Shown here in pieces: positions 17,027 to 24,386 of a stretch of DNA of 64,000 nt. Each line of letters starts with the position of its first letter. Within the stretch, counting starts at the first letter, position 1. The position numbers and the translations under genes were made by a program. The DNA comes from Streptomyces liliiviolaceus (lineage in GTDB: Bacteria > Actinomycetota > Actinomycetes > Streptomycetales > Streptomycetaceae): the NCBI RefSeq assembly GCF_018070025.1, contig NZ_JAGPYQ010000001.1:7006001-7070000 (forward strand), in the 5' to 3' direction. Below the pieces are notes generated by a model. It searched no databases. It saw only the letters and a program-made list of their open reading frames with translations, and had not been told where the DNA came from.

Positions 17027-17909
17027 GGGCCAGCTCCTTCGTGCCGAACAGCCCGGCGGGCCGGATGAGCAGGATCACGGTCATCACCAGGTAGGGGGCG
17101 ACATCGCCCAACCCTCGTCCCAGGAACGACAGTTCGCTCTGGTAGCCGGTCGCGAGGGATTCCGTGACGCCGACGATGAGACCGCCGACGAGTGCTCCGG
17201 TGGTGGAGTCGAGGCCGCCGAGGATCGCGGCGGGGAAGGCCTTGAGGGCGGCGAGCGAGGTGGCCCGCTCCAGGCCCGGCGTGGGGAAGACGGTCAGGAA
17301 GAGGGCGGCCACGGCGGCGAGCCCGCCCGCGACCGCCCAGGCGCCGAGCGACACCCGTCCGAGCCGCACGCCCATCAGCGCGGCCGTCTCCGTGCTCTCG
17401 GCGGCTGCCCGCATGGCCACTCCCCAGGAGGTGTACCGGAAGGTGAGCAGGAAGGCCGTGATGAGCAGGCCCGCGGTGACGAAGGCGGCGATGCGCGTGT
17501 GGGCCAGCGAGATGGAGCCGATGGTAAGGACGTCGTCGCCCCACGGGTCGCCGAGCGGCAGCACGTCGGTGCCGATCCGGCGGGTGAGTTCCGTGGTGAG
17601 CAGGATGTCCACACCGATGGTGACGATGGCGAGGACGCTGTGGTCGGAGCCCCGGTAGCGGCGCATCACGAAGAACTCGACGGCCGCCCCGACCAGCGCC
17701 GCCCCGGCGATCCCGGCCAGCAGTGCGGGCCAGAAGCCGATGTCGTCGTGGAGGACCGCGGTGATGTACCCGCCGGCCAGCAGCAGGGACGCGTGGGCGA
17801 AGTTGACGACCTCGGTGGCCCGGAAGATGACCACGAAGCCCAGCGCGATGAGGGCGTAGACCGACCCCATCGAGAGCCCGTTGAGGAGGAGTTCGGCGAA
17901 GGTGCTCAC
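17019..17909 (-). CDS. Branched-chain amino acid-type ABC permease, LivH family
   Basis: The 296-residue membrane protein shows the LivH start LLNGLSMGSVYALIALGFVV, then VVNFAHASLLLAGGY and the loop RYTSWGVAMRAAAESTETAA (about residues 185-205). Start GTG 17909 follows GAGGAG by 9 bases and overlaps the stop of the livG-like gene (GTGA). It pairs with the LivM-like protein encoded downstream to form the membrane pore. Confidence 0.92.
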   Translation of the reverse strand: MSTFAELLLNGLSMGSVYALIALGFVVIFRATEVVNFAHASLLLAGGYITAVLHDDIGFWPALLAGIAGAALVGAAVEFFVMRRYRGSDHSVLAIVTIGVDILLTTELTRRIGTDVLPLGDPWGDDVLTIGSISLAHTRIAAFVTAGLLITAFLLTFRYTSWGVAMRAAAESTETAALMGVRLGRVSLGAWAVAGGLAAVAALFLTVFPTPGLERATSLAALKAFPAAILGGLDSTTGALVGGLIVGVTESLATGYQSELSFLGRGLGDVAPYLVMTVILLIRPAGLFGTKELARV

Positions 17910-18769
17910 GACGTGGTCTCCTCTTTCCCGGTGCGCCCGGCCCCTTCGGGTTCCTCGGAGCGCTCCCCCAGATAGGCGCGTACGACCGCCGGATCGTTCT
18001 GTACGTCGGCGGGGGCGCCGTCCGCGATGCGGCGCCCGAAGTCGAGTACGGTCACCGCGTCGGCGAGCCGCATCACCACCCCCATGTCGTGTTCCACCAG
18101 GACGATCGAGATGCCGAGGCTGTCGCGGACCCCCGCGATCACGGCGGAGGTGCGGATCCGCTCGTCGGCGGTCATGCCCGCGACCGGCTCGTCCAGGAGC
18201 AGCAGCCGGGGCTCCATGCACAGGGCGCGGGCGAGTTCGGCGAGCTTCTGCTGCCCGTACGGCAGTGAGCCCGCCGGACGGCCGAGACAGGACGAGATGC
18301 CGACGAACTCGGCTATCTCACGGACGCGTTCACGGTGACGGCGCTCCTCTCGGGCCGCCGCGGGCAGTTTCAGGCCCGCGGCGAGGAAGCCGGTGCGGGT
18401 CAGCCGGTGGCGGCCCAGCAGGAGGCTGTCCTCGACGGTGGCGAGCGGCGGCAGGGCGAGGTTCTGGAAGATGCGGGCGACGCCCAGATCGGCGATGCGG
18501 TGCGGAGGCATGCCGGTCAGTTCGTGCTCGCCGAAGCGGACGCTGCCGGAGGTGGCGCGGTAGACGCCGGACAGCACGTTGAAGCAGGTGGACTTGCCGG
18601 CTCCGTTGGGGCCGATGAGGGCGTGGACGGTGCCGGGGCGGACGGTGAAGTCCACGGCGTCCAGGGCGGTCAGACCGGCGAAGCGCACAGTCAGGTCCCG
18701 TACCTGAAGCGGTGGTACATCCGTGTCGGAGCCGGGTGAAGTGGGCTGCGGTGGCGCGTCGTTCGTCAT
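17906..18769 (-). CDS. ABC transporter ATP-binding protein, LivG family
   Basis: The 287-residue protein has Walker A GPNGAGKST (about residues 53-61), the signature region LPYGQQKLAELARAL in place of LSGGQ, Walker B RLLLLDEPVAG and the H-loop VLVEHDMGVVM. LivG proteins commonly carry LSYGQQ-like signatures, so this one should be functional. It powers the LivH/LivM permease with the LivF-like ATPase encoded 10 bases upstream. The C-terminal ADVQNDPAVVRAYLGE is typical of LivG. Confidence 0.92.
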   Translation of the reverse strand: MTNDAPPQPTSPGSDTDVPPLQVRDLTVRFAGLTALDAVDFTVRPGTVHALIGPNGAGKSTCFNVLSGVYRATSGSVRFGEHELTGMPPHRIADLGVARIFQNLALPPLATVEDSLLLGRHRLTRTGFLAAGLKLPAAAREERRHRERVREIAEFVGISSCLGRPAGSLPYGQQKLAELARALCMEPRLLLLDEPVAGMTADERIRTSAVIAGVRDSLGISIVLVEHDMGVVMRLADAVTVLDFGRRIADGAPADVQNDPAVVRAYLGERSEEPEGAGRTGKEETTS

Positions 18770-18779
18770 GGTGAGGTGC

Positions 18780-19586
18780 TCACCCCTTCCATCGGGTCAG
18801 CGCCGGGTGCGAGGCGCGGGCCCGCTCGGCGTCGGCCGCCGCGTCCTCGTCGACCACGCCCAGGTAGCGGCGGCGCACCTCGTCGGAGGCGGCCAGTTCG
18901 TCGGCGGGCCCCGCCAGGGTGACCTCGCCGACCTCCAGGACGTATGCGCGGGTGGCCAGGCGCAGGGCCAGGGCGGCGTTCTGCTCGACGAGCAGGATCG
19001 AGGTGCCCTGGGTGTTGATCTCCCGTACCGTCTCGGCGATCCGCGCCGCCATCAACGGGGCCAGCCCCAGGGACGGTTCGTCCAGGAGCAGCATCCTCGG
19101 GGCGGCCATCAGGGCGCGGCCGACCGCGAGCATCTGCTGTTCCCCGCCGGACAGCAGACCGGCGTGCTGCTGGGCGCGGTCGGCGAGGACGGGGAACAGT
19201 TCGTGGACGCGGCGCAGGGCGGCGGCCCGCGCGGCGCGGCCACCCGTGGCACCGAGCGCCCCGGCGCGCAGATTGTCGGCGACGGTCATCCGGGCGAACA
19301 CCCGCCGTCCTTCCGGGATCTGGGAGATCCCGGCGACCACCACCCGGTCCGGCGCGAGACCGTCCAGTCGGCGGCCGTCGAACTCGACCGTGCCGCCGGT
19401 GACCGCCCCGCCGTGGAAGGACAGGGTCCGGCAGATGGCCCGCAGGAGGGTCGTCTTGCCCGCGCCGTTGCCGCCGAGGACCGTGACCACGGCTCCCTCG
19501 GGCACCTCCAGGGACACCTGGCGCAGTGCTCGTACGGGCCCGTACCCGACCGACAGGTCCCGTACGGCCAGCCCCGACCCACTCAT
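18780..19586 (-). CDS. ABC transporter ATP-binding protein, LivF family (first gene of operon)
   Basis: The 268-residue protein carries Walker A GGNGAGKTT, signature LLSGGEQQMLAVGRAL, Walker B RMLLLDEPSLGLAP and LVEQNAALALRLA. Start ATG 19586 follows GGGGGAA at good spacing; the in-frame ATG 48 bases upstream has no ribosome site. It heads the leftward five-gene operon (livF-livG-livH-livM-livK order) and diverges from the PucR-type regulator at 19825. Confidence 0.92.
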   Translation of the reverse strand: MSGSGLAVRDLSVGYGPVRALRQVSLEVPEGAVVTVLGGNGAGKTTLLRAICRTLSFHGGAVTGGTVEFDGRRLDGLAPDRVVVAGISQIPEGRRVFARMTVADNLRAGALGATGGRAARAAALRRVHELFPVLADRAQQHAGLLSGGEQQMLAVGRALMAAPRMLLLDEPSLGLAPLMAARIAETVREINTQGTSILLVEQNAALALRLATRAYVLEVGEVTLAGPADELAASDEVRRRYLGVVDEDAAADAERARASHPALTRWKG

Positions 19587-19754
19587 GGCATTCCCCCTGT
19601 CATCGCGGTCATCGCGCTCCTGCTCGCCTCGCACCCGGCGTGTTCACGTCCGGTGTGTTCGCGTCCGGTGTGGCGCTCACCACAGCACCGGCAGGGGCGT
19701 CCGTCCACGGGGCGCGAGCGAATCGCTGCGGGTGACCAGCGGGTGCGGGCGGGC

Positions 19755-19809
19755 GTTGTGCGCGCGCACAACACCGCGTGTCAGGGGCCTGTGCGGGGTG
19801 GCGCACAGG
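19755..19809. promoter_or_regulatory. Two related palindromes between the liv operon and its divergent regulator
   Basis: A perfect 18-bp palindrome, GTTGTGCGC-GCGCACAAC, spans 19755-19772. A second inverted repeat, CCTGTGCG-N6-CGCACAGG, spans 19788-19809. Both share the half-site TGTGCG/CGCACA. The second ends 15 bases before the regulator's ATG. They look like paired operators for autoregulation by the regulator at 19825, or for control of the liv operon. Confidence 0.6.
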
Positions 19810-19824
19810 TGGCATCCTCCGGCC

Positions 19825-21021
19825 ATGGGAGCCCGCAGAAGGCGTACCGGTCATGACTGGAAGCTGCTCGCCGAGTCCTGCACGGCGCTGCTGGAGCGGC
19901 TGCCGGAGCTGGTCGACGAGCACATGCGGCAACTGGCCGAACACTCCCCCGTCTACGGGGAGTTCCTGCCGTACGACCAGCAGTGGCGGGAGGCCCAGGA
20001 CGCGATGCGGATCGGGATCGAGACGATCTCCGCGCCCCGGGACTCGCCCCGCCGCGATCTGGAGTACGCGGAGGACGCGGGCCGGCGCCGGGCCCAGCAG
20101 GGCCTGCCGCTGGAGCTGCTGGTGCACGCGTACCGCTCCGCGGGCTATCTGGTGTGGGACGCGCTGCTGGAGGCGGCGACCGGCAGGGAACCGGAGCGTC
20201 TCGGGGTGCTGATGCGGTCGGCGACCATGGTGTGGTCCGCGGTGGACGCGCAGGCCGCGGCGGCGACGGAGGCGTACCTGGCGACCGAGATGGAGCTGCG
20301 GCGGCGTACCGACGAACGGCTCCAGGCGCTGCTCGACGCGCTCCTTGAGGGCCAGGAGGCGCCCGGTCTCGCGGCGCGCGCCGCCGCCGGTCTGGACCTT
20401 CCCGAGCGGGGTCCGTACGCGGTGGTCGTGCTGCGCTCGGAGCGGCGCGAGCCGTTGCGGCGGCCCGTGGAGGAGGCGGGGCTGCGGTTCGTCTGGCGGA
20501 TGCGGGCCGACTGCGAGGTGGGGGTGGTGGCCCTCGGGCCCGGGCAGGGGCTCGACGGGGTCGCCCGGGCGCTCGACGGGCGCTGCTCCGGTCCCGGCGG
20601 GATCAGTCCCGTGGTCGCCGGGCTCGCCGAGCTGGGGCGGGCGCGGCGGCTCGCGGAGCTGGCGCTGCGTACGTGTGCGCCGGACGCGAGTGCCGTCGTG
20701 CGGCTCGATCAGCGGATGCCCACGGCGCTCGTCGTCAGCCAGCCGGAGTTGGCGTCGCGGCTGGTGGCGGACGTGTTCGGTGCCCTGCTGGAACTCGAAC
20801 CGCCTGATCGGGCCGTGCTGTTGGAGACGCTTGACGCGTGGCTGAGTTGTGAGGGGTCTGCCGGGCGGGCGGCTGGGCGGCTGTACTGCCACCGGAACAC
20901 TGTCTTCAACCGCCTGCGCCGGCTGGAACAGCTGACTTCGCGGTCGTTGGCGCGACCGCGGGATCTGATCGAGATGACGTTGGCGTTGGATGCGTATCGG
21001 TTGGCGGGGGTTGGGGGGTAG
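19825..21021 (+). CDS. PucR/CdaR-type transcriptional regulator with RsbRD-like N-terminus
   Basis: The 398-residue protein has an all-helical N-terminal region (residues about 10-160, LLERLPELVDEHMRQLAE and QGLPLELLVHAYRSAGYLVW) resembling the RsbRD N-terminal domain. A GGDEF-like/CdaR middle follows, then a C-terminal PucR helix-turn-helix at about 345-385 (SAGRAAGRLYCHRNTVFNRL). Start ATG 19825 is the first plausible one; no good Shine-Dalgarno is seen, so it may be leaderless or weakly translated. It diverges from the liv-type operon and probably controls it in response to substrate. That control is inferred from position and the two palindromes. Confidence 0.85.
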   Translation: MGARRRRTGHDWKLLAESCTALLERLPELVDEHMRQLAEHSPVYGEFLPYDQQWREAQDAMRIGIETISAPRDSPRRDLEYAEDAGRRRAQQGLPLELLVHAYRSAGYLVWDALLEAATGREPERLGVLMRSATMVWSAVDAQAAAATEAYLATEMELRRRTDERLQALLDALLEGQEAPGLAARAAAGLDLPERGPYAVVVLRSERREPLRRPVEEAGLRFVWRMRADCEVGVVALGPGQGLDGVARALDGRCSGPGGISPVVAGLAELGRARRLAELALRTCAPDASAVVRLDQRMPTALVVSQPELASRLVADVFGALLELEPPDRAVLLETLDAWLSCEGSAGRAAGRLYCHRNTVFNRLRRLEQLTSRSLARPRDLIEMTLALDAYRLAGVGG

Positions 21022-21034
21022 GGGGTGGTGTTTT

Positions 21035-21230
21035 CGCCCCCGCCGCCCCTACCCGTTCCCGTCCACGCATGGGGGCTGCGCCCCCTCGCCCCCTTTGTCC
21101 TCAAACGCCGGACGGGCTGAAGATATCCGCCGGTCCGGCGGCACTTCAGCCCGTCCGGCGTTTGAGGACCGGGGGTTCGGGGGCAGCGCCCCCGAGTCGT
21201 TGACGGGAACGGGTAGGGGCGGCGGGGGCG
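21035..21230. terminator. About 200-base nested inverted repeat between convergent genes
   Basis: The outer arms are a perfect 29-base inverted repeat (21035-21063 and 21202-21230). The inner arms are a perfect 24-base inverted repeat (21099-21122 and 21144-21167) containing the ACGCCGGACGGGCTG element, with a GCCGGTCCGGC-type tip. Between them, GGGGGCTGCGCCCCC (21071-21085) and GGGGGCAGCGCCCCC (21179-21193) are small hairpins in their own right. The structure lies between two convergent stops and should fold as a large cruciform or bidirectional terminator. Confidence 0.75.
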
Positions 21231-21240
21231 AGAGAACCCC

Positions 21241-22407
21241 TCAGGTCAGGAAGTCCTGGGCGATCTGTTCGGCTACCTGTTCCAGGATCGGGCCCGCGTC
21301 CGCGATGCATCGGCCCACATCCGGCTCCACATCCGTGAGCGGATACACCCGCCGAATCCCGGCCCGCCCCAACGCCTCCGGAGCGAGCGCCAACCGCCCG
21401 CACACGGCGATGACCTCCTTGCCCGCGGCCCGCGCAGCCGCCGCGACCCCCGCGGGAGCCTTCCCGTGGAGGGTCTGCTCGTCCAGCGACCCCTCCCCCG
21501 TGATGACGAGCGTCGCCCGCGAAAGGGCCGGCCCGAACCCCAGCACGTCCAGCATGACCTCGATACCGGGCCGGAAACTCGCCCCGAGCCCCACCAGGGC
21601 CCCGTACCCGATACCCCCCGCGGCCCCCGCCCCGGGCGCCACCGCGTACTCCGCGGCCCTGCTCCCGATCGACTTCTCCAGGATCGCGGCGAAGTGGGCG
21701 AGCCCCGCGTCGAGCACCGCGACATCGTCCGGGGAGGCGCCCTTCTGCGGCCCGTACACCGCCGGCGCGCCCTTCGGCCCGGTCAGCGGATTGTCCACGT
21801 CGCTCGCGAGGACCACGTCGACGCCGGCGAGCCGGGGGTCGAGACCGGTCAGGTCGGCCGTGGCGAGTTCCCCGAGGGAACCGCCCCCGGGCGGTACGGG
21901 CTCGCCGTTCTCGTCGAGGAACCGGGCCCCGAGCGCCGCCAGCATCCCGGCCCCGCCGTCGGTGGTCGCGCTGCCGCCGACGCCGAAGACGATCGTCCGC
22001 GCGCCGGCGTCGAGCGCGGCCCGCAGCAGTTCCCCGGACCCGTACGTGGACGCCGTGAGCGGCGCGAAGGTCCCGGCGGGCAGCCGCTGCAGCCCGCTGG
22101 CCTCGGCCATCTCCACGACCGCGGTCCCGTCGCGCAGGGCGAACGCGGCGGTGACCTCGTCACCGAGCGGCCCCGCGACCCGTACCTCGTGGCGTTCGAA
22201 ACCCGCGGCGACCGCCGCGGCGACCGTGCCGTCGCCGCCGTCGGCCACGGGGAGCGACTCGACCTCTACCCGGGGCGCGATCCGGTGCAGCCCCGCGGTG
22301 ACCCGCTCGGCCACCTGCACGGCCGTGAGCGAGCCCTTGAACTTGTCCGCGGCGACGAGTACGCGCTGGATCTGGTCACCGGTCCGGTTCACTGCAGCGT
22401 CAGCCAC
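21241..22407 (-). CDS. Glycerate kinase
   Basis: The 388-residue protein is a GckA/GarK-type (PF02595-like) glycerate kinase: VLVAADKFKGSLTAVQVAE at the start, LPVADGGDGTVAAAVAAGF, the glycine-rich GVGGSATTDGGAGMLAALGA (near 140) and LVITGEGSLDEQTLHGKAP. It phosphorylates glycerate to 2- or 3-phosphoglycerate in glyoxylate/serine metabolism. I chose GTG 22407, which follows AAGGGG at good spacing, over the ATG at 22446 that lacks one. It is a single gene and converges with the regulator upstream on the map. Confidence 0.9.
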   Translation of the reverse strand: MADAAVNRTGDQIQRVLVAADKFKGSLTAVQVAERVTAGLHRIAPRVEVESLPVADGGDGTVAAAVAAGFERHEVRVAGPLGDEVTAAFALRDGTAVVEMAEASGLQRLPAGTFAPLTASTYGSGELLRAALDAGARTIVFGVGGSATTDGGAGMLAALGARFLDENGEPVPPGGGSLGELATADLTGLDPRLAGVDVVLASDVDNPLTGPKGAPAVYGPQKGASPDDVAVLDAGLAHFAAILEKSIGSRAAEYAVAPGAGAAGGIGYGALVGLGASFRPGIEVMLDVLGFGPALSRATLVITGEGSLDEQTLHGKAPAGVAAAARAAGKEVIAVCGRLALAPEALGRAGIRRVYPLTDVEPDVGRCIADAGPILEQVAEQIAQDFLT

Positions 22408-22561
22408 CTTGTGTTCCCCTTGCTCCTCGGGCCTTGCGCATGTCAAGGCAGTCGCGCCGCTGCGACCATAACCGCAGGAGGGGGCCGCTGCCCAGGGCGG
22501 TTCTCAGGACCCGGACAGCGGCCGGACAGGCTTCGCCGGACGGCGGCCGGACGGCGGCGGG

Positions 22562-22813
22562 TCAGCCGGCGTCGGTGCCGCGGGAGTCGTAGAGCTGGTG
22601 CGTCAGCGTTCCCTTGTGCCCGAACGGGATGCTGATGTGCTCCAGCACATCCTCCAGCAGATCGAGGTCCCCGGTCCGCACGCCGACGTCCCCGGTGGTG
22701 ACCAGGGGCTCGGCGGGAGCGGCCTGGGCGACGGCGGCACCGGGGCCGGACAGGACGGCGGCGACCGCGGCGGCACCGGCCGCGAGGACCGTCGTACGAC
22801 TCAACGACTTCAT
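22562..22813 (-). CDS. Small secreted protein of unknown function
   Basis: The 83-residue product starts at ATG 22813 after GGGAG. It has a clear signal peptide: MKSLSRTT, a hydrophobic alanine/valine core, and a likely cleavage after AQA near residue 32. The mature part of about 50 residues is acidic in its middle (TGDLDLLEDVLEHI) and has no cysteines or recognised motif. I do not recognise the family. It is a single gene; the export prediction is the only firm statement. Confidence 0.65.
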   Translation of the reverse strand: MKSLSRTTVLAAGAAAVAAVLSGPGAAVAQAAPAEPLVTTGDVGVRTGDLDLLEDVLEHISIPFGHKGTLTHQLYDSRGTDAG

Positions 22814-22982
22814 GGGACTCCCAACGCGCAATACGAATAAAACCCGACGACCTTCTCATGTGGCGCGGTGCCGTACGTATGCAAAACAGCCGAGACCGAG
22901 AGGAATTCGACAGACCGGGTGTAAGCCCTCCACGCGTTGACGATCTTGCGGAGTCTCCCGTCGATCTCGCTACGCTGGCCCG

Positions 22983-23474
22983 ATGACCACCCCTGACTAC
23001 GCCACGTACATCGCGGGCCTGCCCCGCGTGCTCGTCGGCGCCGCCGCCCTCTTCCGTGACGCCGAGGGCCGTGTGCTGCTCGTCGAGCCCAACTACCGTG
23101 CGGGCTGGGCGTTGCCGGGCGGGACCGTGGAGTCGGACGACGGGGAGACGCCTAGGCAGGGGGCCCACCGGGAGACCCTGGAGGAGATCGGCCTGGACCT
23201 GGAGATCGGCAGGCTGCTCGCGGTGGACTGGGTGCCCGGTACGGAGCGTCCCCCGATCGTGGCGTACCTGTACGACGGTGGAGTCCTGGTGGAGGAGCAG
23301 TTCAAGTCGATCCGCCTCCAGGAGTCGGAGCTGCTGTCCTGGCGGCTGGTCCCGCGCGAGGAGCTCACGGAGTACATGCCTGGCTCCCTGGGCCGCCGCG
23401 TGGTCGCCGCGCTCGACGTCCTCGCGGAGGGAACGGGAGCGGCGGAACTGGAGAACGGCGACCGGGTAGCCTGA
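22983..23474 (+). CDS. NUDIX hydrolase
   Basis: The 163-residue protein contains a Nudix box at about residues 45-70: GGTVESDDGE, then TPRQGAHRETLEEIGLDL. The REtLEEiG helix is intact, but the loop before it is two residues longer than the common GGxvExGE pattern. It should hydrolyse a nucleoside-diphosphate-linked substrate, unspecified. There is no Shine-Dalgarno site; TACGCT at 22973-22978 ends four bases before ATG 22983, so the transcript is probably leaderless. Confidence 0.85.
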   Translation: MTTPDYATYIAGLPRVLVGAAALFRDAEGRVLLVEPNYRAGWALPGGTVESDDGETPRQGAHRETLEEIGLDLEIGRLLAVDWVPGTERPPIVAYLYDGGVLVEEQFKSIRLQESELLSWRLVPREELTEYMPGSLGRRVVAALDVLAEGTGAAELENGDRVA

Positions 23475-23572
23475 CGCGCCCCGGCATTCGCATACGCGTA
23501 AGCAGTAAGCAGTAAGCCCAGAGGCCCGTATATCCGTTCACCCCGCACCGCCCGCCGCCCTACGCTCGCCCC

Positions 23573-23784
23573 ATGAGCAAGCCTCTCGTCGCCGTCCTCA
23601 GTGGTGCGGGCGTGTCCACCGATTCCAGCCCGCGGCGGGGCTCGCCGGGGTCGCCGCGGACCACGGGGCCCGCCTCGTCATCGTCAACGCCGAGCCGACC
23701 CCGTACGACGACCGGGCCGACGAGGTGATCCGCGAGCCGATCGGCACGAGCCTGCCCGCGCTGCTGCGCAGCCTGGGCGGCTGA
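23573..23784 (+). pseudogene. Internally deleted sirtuin (Sir2-family NAD-dependent deacylase) remnant
   Basis: From ATG 23573 the sequence encodes MSKPLVAVLSGAGVSTDS, the NAD-binding start of a Sir2 protein. The frame then loses similarity. In another frame, from about 23627 to the TGA at 23782-23784, it encodes QPAAGLAGVAADHGARLVIV followed by NAEPTPYDDRADEVIREPIG and a short tail. That is the typical sirtuin C-terminus (LVIVNAEPTPYD). The central roughly 180 residues with the catalytic histidine and zinc cysteines are missing, and the join is out of frame. This is an internal deletion relic. TACGCT at 23561-23566 still resembles a leaderless promoter. Confidence 0.75.
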
Positions 23785-23825
23785 GCGCCTCAGCACGGGC
23801 CGGTGGCCACATCTGCCCCAGCGGC

Positions 23826-24386
23826 TCAGAAGAGGGCCAGGTGCCCTTCTCGGCCCTCTCGACCCTCTCCCTGCGCTCCCGGCTCTCCCCGCTCGAAGTC
23901 CAGCAGTCGCTGCTTGCGTTCCAGGCCGCCTCCGTAGCCCGTCAGGCTGCCGTCGGCGCCCACCACGCGATGGCAGGGCACGATGATCCCCAGCGGGTTC
24001 TTGCCGTTGGCGAGGCCCACCGCCCGTGACGCGTTCGGATTGCCGAGGGCGTCCGCGAGTTGACCGTACGAACGGGTCTCGCCGTACGGGATCCTGCGGA
24101 GCTCCGCCCAGACGGAACGCTGGAACGGGGTTCCTTGGAGGTGCAGTTGGATGGAGAAGTCCTTCAACTCACCCGCGAAGTAGGCCCGTAGCTCCTCCGT
24201 CGCCTCGGCGAACGGCGGGTCGTCCGGGGCGCCGAGGGCGCCGAAGCTCTCCTCGGGCGGACGGTGGCGCTGGTCGGTCATGTAGAGCCCGGAGAGGACT
24301 CCGCCGGTGGCGACCAGCGTGAGCGGGCCGTACGGGCTGTCGACGACGGTGTGCTGCTTCGTGTTCTGCTCGGTCTGCTGTTTCAC
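23826..24386 (-). CDS. ogt: Methylated-DNA-protein-cysteine methyltransferase (Ogt type)
   Basis: The 186-residue protein has the acceptor motif IIVPCHRVVG with reactive C138, the HTH-like GTPFQRSVWAELRRIPYGET and the asparagine-hinge region NPNASRAVGLANGKNP. It removes methyl groups from O6-methylguanine in a suicide reaction. Start GTG 24386 follows AAGGAC and overlaps the stop of the upstream Ada-AlkA gene (GTGA), so the two are coupled. The C-terminus has a short charged tail rich in Gly/Glu/Arg. Confidence 0.92.
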   Translation of the reverse strand: MKQQTEQNTKQHTVVDSPYGPLTLVATGGVLSGLYMTDQRHRPPEESFGALGAPDDPPFAEATEELRAYFAGELKDFSIQLHLQGTPFQRSVWAELRRIPYGETRSYGQLADALGNPNASRAVGLANGKNPLGIIVPCHRVVGADGSLTGYGGGLERKQRLLDFERGEPGAQGEGREGREGHLALF

